Source: an uncultured Oscillibacter sp. (GTDB lineage Bacteria > Bacillota > Clostridia > Oscillospirales > Oscillospiraceae). From it: a stretch of DNA of 64,000 nt. The notes below the pieces were generated by a model. It was not told the origin of the DNA. It did no database searches and was given only the letters and a program-made list of their open reading frames with translations. A program made the translations under genes and the position numbers. Location of the stretch: assembly GCF_910584465.1 (NCBI RefSeq), contig NZ_CAJUBK010000001.1:124001-188000 (forward strand), given 5' to 3'. This document shows positions 15,025 to 23,712 of this stretch, in pieces (the stretch's first letter is position 1; the number at the start of each line of letters is the position of its first letter).

Positions 15025-16398
15025 ATGAGAACGAGCTTGCGGAAAGCATACGAAATCACCGACGCGAAAATCCAATTCGTCTCTCTCGTGGACAAGGCGG
15101 CCAACCTGCGGAAATTCCTGTTGACAAAGGCCGACGGCGGCAAGGCGAGCTTTACCACCTACGGCAGAATCATCAAGGCGGACGCAGAAAACCACTACGT
15201 CACCGGGATTGTGTACGAGCCGATGGCGGAGGACAGCCACGGCAACTACATGACCGAGGCGGAGATCACCAAGGCCGCCTACTACTTCGCCAAGAACGGC
15301 GACAAGGTGGACTTGCAGCACAGCTTCGAGCCGCTTGAGGGCGCGACCGTCGTAGAAACGTGGATTGCGAAAGCGGACTTCGACATCGGCGGCGAGGCGG
15401 TCAAGAAGGGCACATGGCTTATGACCGTCGAAGTGACCGACGAGAGCGTGTGGGATAGCATCGAGAAAGGCGACATCACAGGCTTTAGCATGGGCGGTAT
15501 CGGAAACTACAGCGAGGAGGACGTAGAATTGGACGACGTAACAAAGCAGGATTCCAGCGGGAAGAAAGGGCTATTCAAGCAGTTAGCGGAGGCGTTGGGC
15601 TTCAAAGTGGTGGAGAAGGGGGCTATGGCAGAGCTTTACGAGGAGCGCAGCAAGGGTACGCTCTTTTGGAACGCTTTTAACTCCCTTGAGGAGGTTTTAT
15701 ACGCCTACGACCCCATCACAGGACGCTGGCGGTATGAATCGGACGAGGGCAAGGTGCGCGAGTGCCTTGAGGACTTCGGCGAGATCATTACCAGTATTCT
15801 CACTGGCGGCCAGAGCATCACCAAGGCTATCTCGACAGACCGTCCCGTGGAAAAGGCCGGAAAGAAAATGAGCAGCAAGAACCGGGAAACGCTCGCGGGC
15901 ATTTGCGACAGCCTCACGGCGTTTCTCAAGGAGTTCGACGACCCGGAGCCGGAGGGCACCGAGGGGAAGCCGGACGACACCAAAACCAAGAAGGAGGACA
16001 AAGAAGTGACTAAGCAGGAAATCGAGCAGGTCGTGGAAGCGGCCATCACCAAGGCACTGGGGGCAGCGCAGGGGCAGGGGCAGGCAGCCCCGGAGACCAC
16101 CCCGGCCACCGCGCCGAATGCGGTGGAGAAGGCCGCAGGCGAGGGCACCGCTCCCGCCACTGACACCGCGATCACCCCGGAGGCCATCGAGAAGATGGTC
16201 GCCAGCGCCATCGAGAAGGCCATGCAGCCCAAACAGGAGACTTTCACCATGGAGCAGGTGGCCGACATGATTCAGTCCGCCGTCACCAAGGCGGTCGAGC
16301 CTGTGCTGAAAAGCAGGGGCCTCCCCAGCAACCTCGGCGGAGACGGAACCGTGGAGAAATCTGCGGAGGAGCAGCACTATCTCCACGGGATTATCTAA
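15025..16398 (+). CDS. XkdF-like prohead protease/scaffold (457 aa)
   Basis: Residues 1-170 match the PBSX XkdF (peptidase S78_2-type) layout: IQFVSLVDKAANLRKFLLTK, GIVYEPMAEDSHGNYMTEAEI, DLQHSFEPLEGATVVETWIA and DITGFSMGGIG. The rest is charged, Ala/Pro-rich and helical, as expected for a scaffold that is cleaved and lost during head maturation. Located directly upstream of the capsid gene, with GGAGGTGAGC before ATG 15025. Confidence 0.8.
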   Translation: MRTSLRKAYEITDAKIQFVSLVDKAANLRKFLLTKADGGKASFTTYGRIIKADAENHYVTGIVYEPMAEDSHGNYMTEAEITKAAYYFAKNGDKVDLQHSFEPLEGATVVETWIAKADFDIGGEAVKKGTWLMTVEVTDESVWDSIEKGDITGFSMGGIGNYSEEDVELDDVTKQDSSGKKGLFKQLAEALGFKVVEKGAMAELYEERSKGTLFWNAFNSLEEVLYAYDPITGRWRYESDEGKVRECLEDFGEIITSILTGGQSITKAISTDRPVEKAGKKMSSKNRETLAGICDSLTAFLKEFDDPEPEGTEGKPDDTKTKKEDKEVTKQEIEQVVEAAITKALGAAQGQGQAAPETTPATAPNAVEKAAGEGTAPATDTAITPEAIEKMVASAIEKAMQPKQETFTMEQVADMIQSAVTKAVEPVLKSRGLPSNLGGDGTVEKSAEEQHYLHGII

Positions 16399-16424
16399 TA
16401 AAACGAATAGGAGGATAACACACC

Positions 16425-17480
16425 ATGGGAAACGACAACAGCAGCATCATCCGCAAGGCGGCCATTCAGACGACCTCGCTTTCCAACGGCGGCCTGCTTA
16501 ACCCGGAGCAGGCGCGGAAGTTTTTGCAGCAGACCTTCGAGGCCACCAACCTCGGCCCTCTGGTGCGCCACGAAATGCGCACCGCCAAGACGGGCGAGGT
16601 CGATAAGATCGGCATTGCCCGGCGTATTCTGCGGAAGAAGACCGAGAACACGGACGACGGCTACCGCGCAGGCGTGAAGACCAGCCAGATCGAGTACGCC
16701 ACCACCGCTGTCCGCCTGCCTTGGGAGATCACCGAGGAGACGCTGCGGGAGAATATCGAGGGCCAGAACCTCGAAGCGATCATCACCAACCTCATGACGA
16801 CCCAGCTCGGCATTGACCTTGAGGATTTGTACCTCAACAGCGACGAGGACACGGGGGATGCCGAGGCGTTCAGCGCCACCGGGACGTATGCCGCCGGGGA
16901 TTTTGTTACCTACAGCGGCGGCCTCTACCGCTTCACCACCGCTCATGCGGCGGGAGCATGGACGGGAACCGATGTTGAGGAGATCGGCGAGCAGGACGAC
17001 ACCGACTTCCTCAAGGTCAACGACGGCTGGATTAAGCAGCTCAAGAACGGCGGGCACGTCCACGACGCTTCCAGCGAGACGGCTATGAGCCTTGACCTGT
17101 TCTACAAGACGCTGGCACAGATTCCCAACAAGTACAACAACGGCAAGCTCCGCTGGATGATGTCTCCCCGCCGGGCGCAGGAGTGGGAGCTGTTCCTGCT
17201 GAATCAGGTTATCGGCAAGGGCGGCGCGGTGCCGGAGAGCATTTACAACTCCCCCGCCAAAATCCCCACGGTACAGTGCCCCTCCCTCGACGACGGCACC
17301 ATCATCCTGACCGACCCGAAAAACCTCATTGTCGTCAACACCTACTCCATGCAGATTCGCAAGACGACCGAGGGCAAAGAGGCCATCATGCAGGATAAGC
17401 GCTTCTACGTCGTCCACCTGGACTTCGACCCCATCATCGAGGAGCTGGACGCTGCGGCCATCATCACTGGCCTCAAGTAA
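16425..17480 (+). CDS. Major capsid protein (351 aa)
   Basis: Size, position after the protease/scaffold, and content fit a HK97-fold capsid of XkdG type: an N-terminal arm with GGLLNPEQARKFLQQTFEATNL, a spine segment VRLPWEITEETLRENIEGQNLEAIITNLM, an internal insertion and a C-terminal VVNTYSMQIRKTTEGKEA strand. A strong ribosome site AGGAGGATAACACACC precedes ATG 16425, consistent with high expression. Confidence 0.85.
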   Translation: MGNDNSSIIRKAAIQTTSLSNGGLLNPEQARKFLQQTFEATNLGPLVRHEMRTAKTGEVDKIGIARRILRKKTENTDDGYRAGVKTSQIEYATTAVRLPWEITEETLRENIEGQNLEAIITNLMTTQLGIDLEDLYLNSDEDTGDAEAFSATGTYAAGDFVTYSGGLYRFTTAHAAGAWTGTDVEEIGEQDDTDFLKVNDGWIKQLKNGGHVHDASSETAMSLDLFYKTLAQIPNKYNNGKLRWMMSPRRAQEWELFLLNQVIGKGGAVPESIYNSPAKIPTVQCPSLDDGTIILTDPKNLIVVNTYSMQIRKTTEGKEAIMQDKRFYVVHLDFDPIIEELDAAAIITGLK

Positions 17481-17495
17481 GAGAAGGAGAGAGCT

Positions 17496-17990
17496 ATGTA
17501 TCATCTGAAACTTTGCAAGGGCCTCTCCTACTACGGTATGGGCGGGGCACTCAAGGCCACCAGAAAGCAGCCGGACGTGCATATCGAGGACAAGGCCACC
17601 GCCGACGCTGCGGTGGCCTCCGGCTTCTTCAAACTGGCCGGGGAGGCAACGGTCTTCCCGCCTGCCGGGGAGTTGCTGGGCCACCTCGACCCGGAGCAGC
17701 TTGACAGCATGACCATCCCGGAGCTGAAGAAGCTGGCCGGGGAAATGGGAGTGGACATCAAGGGCCTCAAGGACAAGGCGGCCATTATCGCGGCTATCGT
17801 CGCCGTCGAAGTCAGCGCCCCGGCCTTTGACGCGGAGGCGCTGGCCGCAATGTCCGACGACGAGCTGAAAGCCCTCGTCGAGGAGAAGGGCATCGACCTG
17901 ACTGGCTGCAACACCAGAGAGGACGCGCTTGAGGCCATCAGCGTGGCCCTCGGCGGCAGCTACACCATGCTCGACCTCATGCGCGAGTAA
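17496..17990 (+). CDS. Head protein with tandem SAP/HeH-like motifs (164 aa)
   Basis: After an N-terminal 70-residue beta-rich part (a frequent cap/decoration-type segment, YHLKLCKGLSYYGMGG), two helix-extended-loop-helix (HeH/SAP/Rho-N-like) motifs follow: DSMTIPELKKLAGEMGVDIKGLKDKAAIIAAI and AMSDDELKALVEEKGIDLTGCNTREDALEAI. Such motifs bind nucleic acid or act as small folding units in phage head proteins. Lies between the capsid and connector genes. Exact role unknown. Confidence 0.6.
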   Translation: MYHLKLCKGLSYYGMGGALKATRKQPDVHIEDKATADAAVASGFFKLAGEATVFPPAGELLGHLDPEQLDSMTIPELKKLAGEMGVDIKGLKDKAAIIAAIVAVEVSAPAFDAEALAAMSDDELKALVEEKGIDLTGCNTREDALEAISVALGGSYTMLDLMRE

Positions 17991-18003
17991 GGAGGTGGGC
18001 GGT

Positions 18004-18405
18004 ATGGCTACAAGGCCGTGGGTGCTTCCCAAAGAAGTCAAGGCGTACACCGATATTGAGGCCGTCCAGCAGCGCAAGAAAGAGAAGCTGGAAATGGACA
18101 TAGCGCGGGCGGAGCAGTATGTTATCACCTATACGCGCAACCGCTTCGAGGGCTACACCGAAATCCCGGCCCCGGTCAAAACCGCCGTTATCCTGCTGGC
18201 GGAGGCGTATGCCTCTTATGCCAATCAGCTCAAGAAGACGGGCGGAGGCGCAGTCAAGTCGGAGACCTTCGACGACTACTCCTACACCGCAGGCGAGGGC
18301 ACCTTCGAGGACTTCGTAAAGGCCCTTGACCTCGCGGCCCTGCTGGACGACTTTGTTATCAAGCAGGCCAGCGGAACTATCACTATGCGTATGCGCAGGC
18401 TTTAG
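18004..18405 (+). CDS. Head-tail connector (YqbG/DUF3199-like) (133 aa)
   Basis: Start ATG 18004 follows AGGAGGTGGGC. The protein is mostly helical, with WVLPKEVKAYTDIEAVQQRKKEKLEMDIARAEQYVITYTRNRF, then a Pro-containing PAPVKTAVILLAEAYASYA, the pattern of gp6/YqbG-like connectors that attach beneath the portal. Position right after capsid genes agrees. The family call rests on layout, so moderate confidence. Confidence 0.65.
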   Translation: MATRPWVLPKEVKAYTDIEAVQQRKKEKLEMDIARAEQYVITYTRNRFEGYTEIPAPVKTAVILLAEAYASYANQLKKTGGGAVKSETFDDYSYTAGEGTFEDFVKALDLAALLDDFVIKQASGTITMRMRRL

Positions 18406-18416
18406 GAGGTGCGGAT

Positions 18417-18782
18417 ATGAGCTTGGAGGCCCTACTTAACCACACCTGCGACATCTACCATATCCAAAAGGAGGGCAAGTCCCCCGGCTTTGGGCTGGCG
18501 GCCTCGCCCTCCTTTGATTACCCGGAGAAGCCGGACATCAGCAAGCAGGCGTGTCACTTCGGCGTGAAGCCCGCAAACGTCACCGTCACGCAGACAGCCC
18601 CGGCGAACCTTTTGGAGGCGAAAACAAAGCTCACCCTCCCCATCGGGACGGACGTGCGGATTAACGACAAGATCGTGGACTGCGACACCAAACTGGAATA
18701 CACGGCGGAGCAGCCCGTCAATGTCAGGAATCACCACATTTTCGTCTACATCAAGAGGAACAAGGGGCAGGAGGCGCTTTAG
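18417..18782 (+). CDS. Head-closure protein (YqbH/XkdH-like) (121 aa)
   Basis: Small beta-rich protein with an N-terminal LLNHTCDIYHIQ strand and a central DVRINDKIVDCD turn before a last strand (HHIFVYIKRN), resembling head-closure (stopper) proteins of the YqbH/gp16-like type. Placed between the connector and the gp10-like gene exactly where xkdH lies in PBSX. The stop overlaps the GTG start of the next gene. Confidence 0.65.
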   Translation: MSLEALLNHTCDIYHIQKEGKSPGFGLAASPSFDYPEKPDISKQACHFGVKPANVTVTQTAPANLLEAKTKLTLPIGTDVRINDKIVDCDTKLEYTAEQPVNVRNHHIFVYIKRNKGQEAL

Positions 18783-19300
18783 TGTCTACCGTGACGTTCG
18801 ACATGAGCGAGTTCAGAGAGTTTTTCCAGCGCATGGAGCGGGCAGCGCGGGGCGACTTCCGGGCAGAGTTCGAGCTTTACGTCGAGGCTTTAGGCTCCGA
18901 GTTCCTGCGGATATTGCAGGACGAGATCGTGCGGCGCAAGGTTATAGACACCCGGCTCCTCCTCGCCAGCTTTGAGAGGGGCGCGGACGGCAACATCTGG
19001 AACCTTTCAGACGGCGGCCTCACGCTGGAAGTCGGGACGAACCTTGAGTATGCCGCCTTTGTGAATGACGGCCACTGGACAAACCCGAAAGGGGTAGCCC
19101 GGCGCTGGGTGCCGGGCTACTGGGATGGCGACCGCTTCATTTATGACCCGGAGGCAAAGACGGGCATGGCGCTCAAGCAGCACTGGGTAGAAGGGGCGCA
19201 CTACTTCGAGGGCGCTCTACGGGCCTTTGAGCCTGTTTTCAAGGCCAGCGCGGAGGCCAAGCTCCGGGAGTGGCTTCAAAAGTATTTCGAGGGGGTGTAG
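18782..19300 (+). CDS. HK97 gp10-like tail completion protein (XkdI-like) (172 aa)
   Basis: Start GTG overlaps the previous TAG. Contains the gp10-family pattern: an N-terminal helix (EFREFFQRMERAARGDFRAEF), IDTRLLLASFERG, then VGTNLEYAAFVNDGHWTNPKG (the GT-xYAxxxxxG signature of HK97 gp10/XkdI) and a C-terminal helix. These proteins complete the head-tail interface. Position fits the xkd order. Confidence 0.75.
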   Translation: MSTVTFDMSEFREFFQRMERAARGDFRAEFELYVEALGSEFLRILQDEIVRRKVIDTRLLLASFERGADGNIWNLSDGGLTLEVGTNLEYAAFVNDGHWTNPKGVARRWVPGYWDGDRFIYDPEAKTGMALKQHWVEGAHYFEGALRAFEPVFKASAEAKLREWLQKYFEGV

Positions 19301-19303
19301 GCC

Positions 19304-19786
19304 GTGGCAGCAGAAATCGAATTGGAGCAGGAGGTAGCGAGCGTTATGGCGTTTGCCCTCCACAAGGCGGGAGACCCGCACCCGTACTACTGGGATGTGC
19401 CGGAGGACTTCAAGCGCCCGGCCATGTACTTCCCGCAGCCGGAGATCGACACGGGCGGCGACACCCTCGGCACCTATGCTTCGGAGTACGCATGGTACAT
19501 CAATGTCTTTGCGGACACGACAGAGGAGGCCCACGGAATCGCCCGCAAGGTGCTCACCGCGCTCAAGAGGGCGAAAAACTATGTTCCCCTGCTGAATGAG
19601 GACGGGACGGAGAGCGGCAAGAAACTCCGGCTCAAAGACCCCGGCCTCAAACGCGGAGATACTGGCGTGGCGCAACTCACAATCGGGTGGACGAGCCGCA
19701 GGAGCTACGCCGACGACGAGCCGCCCAAAGTGAAGATCACTCAAATTCTATTTTCCAAAAAGGAGGATTCACCAAATGTCGAATAA
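19304..19786 (+). CDS. Tail terminator-like protein (XkdJ-like) (160 aa)
   Basis: Starts at GTG 19304, after GAGGGGGTGTAG. Mixed alpha/beta protein with PYYWDVPEDFKRPAMYFPQPEI and a central WYINVFADTTEEAHGIARKVLTALK helix, a layout typical of tail terminators located between gp10-like and sheath genes. The last residues overlap the start of the next small gene. Confidence 0.6.
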   Translation: MAAEIELEQEVASVMAFALHKAGDPHPYYWDVPEDFKRPAMYFPQPEIDTGGDTLGTYASEYAWYINVFADTTEEAHGIARKVLTALKRAKNYVPLLNEDGTESGKKLRLKDPGLKRGDTGVAQLTIGWTSRRSYADDEPPKVKITQILFSKKEDSPNVE

Positions 19787-20012
19787 AACCAAGGCTGCGC
19801 CCCCTGCCGAGAAAACGGCGGAGGGGCGCAAAATCCCCATCGAGAAGCTGCGCCGGGGCTGCGTCAACCTGTTCGGGGTAACTCCCAGCACCTTTGACGG
19901 GGCCACCGTCGGCATCCCGGCGGGCAGCAAGTTCACCGTGGAGGAAATGCAGGCTCACATCGACAAGTGGCTTAACACCCCTGTCTCGCTGGGCCGGAGG
20001 AAGGAGGGCTAA
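19776..20012 (+). CDS. Small protein preceding tail sheath (78 aa)
   Basis: Unrecognised beyond position. A basic, Ala-rich N-terminus (SNKTKAAPPAEKTAEGRK) precedes KLRRGCVNLFGVTPSTFDGA, where the VNLFGVTPSTFDGA segment is a recurring form in small proteins encoded just before XkdK-type sheaths. It may be a sheath-associated or initiator protein. ATG overlaps the XkdJ-like gene. Confidence 0.6.
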   Translation: MSNKTKAAPPAEKTAEGRKIPIEKLRRGCVNLFGVTPSTFDGATVGIPAGSKFTVEEMQAHIDKWLNTPVSLGRRKEG

Positions 20013-20015
20013 GTT

Positions 20016-21809
20016 ATGGCAGGAGGAACGTGGAGCAAACTCTCTCTGAAAGAGCGGCCCGGTACTTATATCAACTGGCAGACCACCGAGCAGAACATCA
20101 TCGGTATCGCCGAGCGCGGCACCGTCATTATGCCTCTGCTGGGCCACAACTACGGGCCTGCCAAGGAGTTCATCACCATCGAGAACAGCTCTCCCGACGC
20201 GCAGTACGCCAAGCTGGGCTACAGCGTTTATGAGCCTCCGCTGCTGCTGGTGAAGGAGGCGCTGAAAAGCGCCAAGACCATCATCCTCTACATCCCGGCG
20301 CAGGGCGAACGGGCACACGCCGATGTCGCGGTTGACTTGCCGGAGCCGGAGGAGGACGAGTACAACGATCTCCTGCTGGCGAAGGTCAAGACCACGCTGG
20401 GGAAGAAGCCCGACATGACCGGGTGCAATCTTTCCTACGACAGACGGGGCCACACCTACACCGTCACGCTCACGGGCGAGCTTTCCGCTGTGAAGAACAC
20501 GGGCATCATCGACACCCTGACCGCCCTCGTCGGCGGCGGCTACGCCCTCTCCATTGGAGGTACCGCGCTCACCGACGTTGCGAGCGTCAAGGAGACCGCG
20601 CTCTACACCAAGGCCGTCGTCATGAAGCCGGGCGACAGCGACATCAGCGACACCATCAAGGTCAGCAAGGACGGGCAGGAGCAGGACTACGCCATCGTCA
20701 TTTCCTATCCCAGCACCGCGCCGGAGGCGCAGCAGGGGCTACAGGATGCTACGGTGATGCAGGGCAATATCTCCGCGACCGCCATGTACGGCGGCGAGCG
20801 CGGCAACGATTTGAGCTTCGACTGCGTTGCCAATGAGGACGGCGGCTATGATGTCACCGTCTACCTCGACAACTCCGCCGTGGAGGAGTTCGAGGGGCTG
20901 AACACCGTGGGCGACCTGATTGCCGCAGGCTCCTCGTGGATCACCTTCAAGGGGAGCGCGGAGGCGGAGCTGACTGACTTCTCCGCGATCAGTCTCGCGG
21001 GCGGCACCAGCGGCACCACCAACACCATCGACATCACCAGTTTCCTCGACGCTTCGGAGGCGATTCACTGGAACACGATGGCTTTCCCGCTGGACAGCAA
21101 GGAGAACAGCAGCCTCATGACCGCCGTGGTGAGCAAGATCAAGTACCTGCGGGAGGATGTCGGCAAGTACCGCAAGGCCGTCCTCGCCAACTATGCCCCG
21201 GACTACGAGGGCATCATCAACGTCAGCAACGGCTACGTCTTGAGCGACGGCACCGTTGTTGACGCGACTATGGCGACCGCATGGGTAGCCGGGGCGGACG
21301 CAGGGGCGGACTGCATCACCAGCAACACCTACAAGCCCGTGGAGGACGCAGCGGACATCTATGGTCTGCTCTCCCATACCGAGGCCGTGGCCGCGATCAA
21401 GGCCGGGAAGTTCTTCTTCTCCTTCAACGAGAGCAATGAGGTCGTGGTGGAGTACGACATCAACAGCCTTGTTTCCTTCGCAAGGCAGAGAAAGGCCAAG
21501 AGCTGGCGCAAGAACCGGGTGCTCCGCGTCATGGACAGCTTCGGCGAGAGCGTCCAGCTCAATTTCCCGCCCAACCGCTTCGACAACGACGACGACGGTT
21601 GGAACGCCATGGAGGGCATCGGCAAGACCATCCTCAAGCTGTACGGCCTCAAGTCCGAGGGCGGCGTAGGGGCCATCCGGGGCATCGACTACGACAAGGA
21701 CTTCCTCGTTGACCGGGAGGAATCCCACGGTGACGAGGTTTTCGTCAATGTCGGCATCCAGCCCGTGGACAGCGCGGAGAAGTTCTACTTCACCGTCACC
21801 ACGCGCTAA
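20016..21809 (+). CDS. Tail sheath protein (XkdK family) (597 aa)
   Basis: Contractile sheath. The N-terminal part has AGGTWSKLSLKERPGTYINW and the family motif GIAERGTVIMPLLG. An immunoglobulin-like insertion lies near residues 130-300. The conserved C-terminal domain reads FFSFNESNEVVVEYDINSLVSF, then RKAKSWRKNRVLRVMDSFGES and a final VNVGIQPVDSAEKFYFTVTT strand. It is longer than PBSX XkdK (about 466 aa) because of the insertion. Proves a myovirus-type contractile tail. Confidence 0.9.
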   Translation: MAGGTWSKLSLKERPGTYINWQTTEQNIIGIAERGTVIMPLLGHNYGPAKEFITIENSSPDAQYAKLGYSVYEPPLLLVKEALKSAKTIILYIPAQGERAHADVAVDLPEPEEDEYNDLLLAKVKTTLGKKPDMTGCNLSYDRRGHTYTVTLTGELSAVKNTGIIDTLTALVGGGYALSIGGTALTDVASVKETALYTKAVVMKPGDSDISDTIKVSKDGQEQDYAIVISYPSTAPEAQQGLQDATVMQGNISATAMYGGERGNDLSFDCVANEDGGYDVTVYLDNSAVEEFEGLNTVGDLIAAGSSWITFKGSAEAELTDFSAISLAGGTSGTTNTIDITSFLDASEAIHWNTMAFPLDSKENSSLMTAVVSKIKYLREDVGKYRKAVLANYAPDYEGIINVSNGYVLSDGTVVDATMATAWVAGADAGADCITSNTYKPVEDAADIYGLLSHTEAVAAIKAGKFFFSFNESNEVVVEYDINSLVSFARQRKAKSWRKNRVLRVMDSFGESVQLNFPPNRFDNDDDGWNAMEGIGKTILKLYGLKSEGGVGAIRGIDYDKDFLVDREESHGDEVFVNVGIQPVDSAEKFYFTVTTR

Positions 21810-21827
21810 GAAGGGAGGTAAAGCGAT

Positions 21828-22265
21828 ATGTCTCTCATGCAGTACAATAAAAACCCCATTTCCGTCAGAGAGGGCAAGGCGTTCATTGACGGCGTGGAGG
21901 TGCTGGACAGCGTTAAGCTGGAAATCAAGTTCACGCCGGATGTCTGGACGGGGCGGCAGCTCGGGGAGCGCACCCCCAGCTCCCGGTGGCTTGGCTGCCA
22001 GATCACCGGCAGCATGACCCGCAGGCGCAGCACCCCTTGGCTCCGCGAGGCCATCAAGCACTACAATAAGACCAAGGAAACGCCGGAGTTCACCATCCAA
22101 GGGATTATGAACGACGAGAACAGCGAGTTCTTCGCCAACAACGGCGCGGAGACCATCACCTGCGTCGGCTGCGTCCTTACGGGCGACCTCAACCTCATTA
22201 ACCTCGACAGCGGCGGCAACGTCGTTGACGATGTTATCGCGTTCAACATCAAGGACATCGTTTAA
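21828..22265 (+). CDS. Tail tube protein (XkdM-like) (145 aa)
   Basis: A beta-rich 145-residue protein directly after the sheath, the size and place of XkdM tube proteins. Segments DGVEVLDSVKLEIKFTPDVW, SRWLGCQITGSMTRRRSTPW and a final NLDSGGNVVDDVIAFNIKDI fit this family. Ribosome site GAAGGGAGG precedes ATG 21828. A hairpin follows the stop, separating it from the chaperone gene and perhaps lowering downstream expression. Confidence 0.8.
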   Translation: MSLMQYNKNPISVREGKAFIDGVEVLDSVKLEIKFTPDVWTGRQLGERTPSSRWLGCQITGSMTRRRSTPWLREAIKHYNKTKETPEFTIQGIMNDENSEFFANNGAETITCVGCVLTGDLNLINLDSGGNVVDDVIAFNIKDIV

Positions 22266-22271
22266 GCAGCA

Positions 22272-22294
22272 GCCCCGCCCCCTCCGGGCGGGGC
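22272..22294 (+). terminator. Hairpin after tail tube gene
   Basis: Stem GCCCCGCC / GGCGGGGC with a 7-base loop immediately after the tube stop, followed by a weak T-containing tract (ATTATTT). It probably acts as a leaky terminator or mRNA 3'-end stabiliser that lets the tube be made in excess of the chaperone and tape measure. Confidence 0.55.
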
Positions 22295-22321
22295 CTGCAT
22301 TATTTGAAGGGAGCGATCATT

Positions 22322-22792
22322 ATGGCAACGAAGAAAGACCTCAAATATTTCATGCGCAGCAAGGAGCCGGAGGTTGTCACCGTCCCCGGCCCGGACACCA
22401 TCAGGGACGAGGATGGCAACGTCCTCCCGCTGGAAATCAAGGTGCTTTCGCAGGGGGAGATCACCAAAATCAACGATATGTACCGCACCAAGGTCATGGC
22501 GACCGACAAGAAGGGGAACCCCCTGATTGCCAACGGTGAGGTGGTCTGGAAGGTTGAGAAAGACCCCGGCAGAGCCTCCCGGCACATCATCGTCGAGGCT
22601 TTGCAGTTCCCCGACCTCCGGGACAAGGAGCTGATGGAATACTATGGCTGCGTGGACATCACCGAAATGCCGCTCAAGGTGTTCCCCAAAGCCGACGAGT
22701 ACCAGCACGTCTCCCGGATGGTGATGCAGGCCCTCGGGCTGGCGGCCCCGGTCAGTGACGACGAGGACATCGAAGCTGCAAAAAACTCATAA
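22322..22792 (+). CDS. Tail assembly chaperone, short product (XkdN-like, gpG-type) (156 aa)
   Basis: ATG 22322 gives a 156-residue protein placed between tube and tape measure, as XkdN/gpG chaperones are. It includes LPLEIKVLSQGEITKINDMYRTKV and RHIIVEALQFPDLRDKELMEYYG, similar to phage XkdN-like proteins. Just before the stop the sequence A AAA AAC (22780-22786) lies in the reading phase required for -1 slippage, producing a longer GT-type fusion. Confidence 0.8.
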   Translation: MATKKDLKYFMRSKEPEVVTVPGPDTIRDEDGNVLPLEIKVLSQGEITKINDMYRTKVMATDKKGNPLIANGEVVWKVEKDPGRASRHIIVEALQFPDLRDKELMEYYGCVDITEMPLKVFPKADEYQHVSRMVMQALGLAAPVSDDEDIEAAKNS

Positions 22793-22965
22793 CTGACCGG
22801 GGCGGAACAGCCTATTGGTGTAGCGTCCTCTGGCAGAGGCACAACCTCCGCCCGGAGGAGTTCTATGCTATGCCAAGGCCGCTACAGCTCTTTTATATCG
22901 CCTCCGAATTAGTGGAGGATTCCAACCCGGTCAGGCATGACACAATTCGCATCAAGAGAAAATGA
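22322..22965 (+). CDS. Tail assembly chaperone, -1 frameshift fusion (gpGT-type)
   Basis: A canonical slippery heptamer AAAAAAC at 22780-22786 is read as gcA AAA AAC in the zero frame. Slipping back one base continues at 22786 for 59 codons (starting LITDRGGTAYWC, with LRPEEFYAMPRPLQLFYIA) to TGA at 22963-22965. Programmed -1 shifts joining G and T parts of tail chaperones are a well-known feature of tailed phages. The downstream part has no ribosome site or start of its own, which supports the fusion. Confidence 0.8.
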
Positions 22966-22998
22966 CAGGCACAAAATCAGCAGAAAGGATTGATATAT

Positions 22999-23649
22999 GT
23001 GTTGGTAGAAATCAAGAAGTTTGGACACGAGGAACGGGCCATCTGCACCAGCCTGGACGTGGCGGAGACATTCGGGAAGGAACACAAGCACGTTCTGCGC
23101 GACATTCGGGAATTGGGGTGTAGTGCAGGGTTTAATCAGTCCAATTTTGGGCCGATCTCCTACACAGACAGCATGAACCGGCAGCAGGAAGCTATTGTCA
23201 TGACCCGCGACGGCTTCACCCTCCTGGTGATGGGATATACTGGCGAACTGGCCATGAAGTTCAAAGAGGCGTACATCAAGCAGTTCAACGCCATGGAGGC
23301 GGCGCTGAGAGGAAAACTGATTGAGCGGGAAAAGGGTATCGCCGTCCGGCAAGCGCTGACGAAAGCCCTCCAGCAGTCCAACGAGGATGCCAGAATGCAC
23401 GGTCATGCGTACTCGACCTATACCAACTGCATCTACAAAGCTCTGTTTGATATGAATGCTAACCAGCTTCGGGAAAAGTTCGGCATAAGCAAGAAGGAAA
23501 ATTTGCGGGACTGCTTCACACAGGAGGAGATGCGGGCAGTGCAGTCAATGGAGTGCCTTGTCAGCGGGCTTGTAGACTGCGGGTGGGATTATCATCAGAT
23601 AAAGACGTTCATCCAGCAGAACAACACGCAGAGGATACTCGCGGCTTAA
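22999..23649 (+). CDS. rha: Rha family regulatory protein (216 aa)
   Basis: The N-terminal 95 residues form the pRha domain: ERAICTSLDVAETFGKEHKHVLRDI, then FGPISYTDSMNRQQEAIVMTRDGFTLLVMGYTG, then AMKFKEAYIKQFNAME. Rha proteins interfere with phage growth when IHF is absent in phi80/P22-like phages and serve as lysogeny-related regulators. GTG 22999 follows AAAGGA; TTG 22990 is an alternative. It interrupts the chaperone-tape measure spacing, and a second copy of the chaperone 3' end follows it (23656-23699), so it looks inserted. Confidence 0.8.
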   Translation: MLVEIKKFGHEERAICTSLDVAETFGKEHKHVLRDIRELGCSAGFNQSNFGPISYTDSMNRQQEAIVMTRDGFTLLVMGYTGELAMKFKEAYIKQFNAMEAALRGKLIEREKGIAVRQALTKALQQSNEDARMHGHAYSTYTNCIYKALFDMNANQLREKFGISKKENLRDCFTQEEMRAVQSMECLVSGLVDCGWDYHQIKTFIQQNNTQRILAA

Positions 23650-23655
23650 AAGATT

Positions 23656-23699
23656 GCCGCAACCCCATCCGGCGTGACACGATACGGATAAAAAAATAG
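23656..23699 (+). repeat. Remnant copy of the tail-chaperone 3' end after rha
   Basis: This stretch would encode NPIRRDTIRIKK-stop, closely matching the end of the frameshift product at 22924-22965 (NPVRHDTIRIKRK-stop). The duplication brackets the rha gene, indicating that rha entered at the chaperone 3' end while carrying, or being captured with, a replacement for the terminal codons. Confidence 0.7.
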
Positions 23700-23712
23700 G
23701 TTAGAAAAAAAC

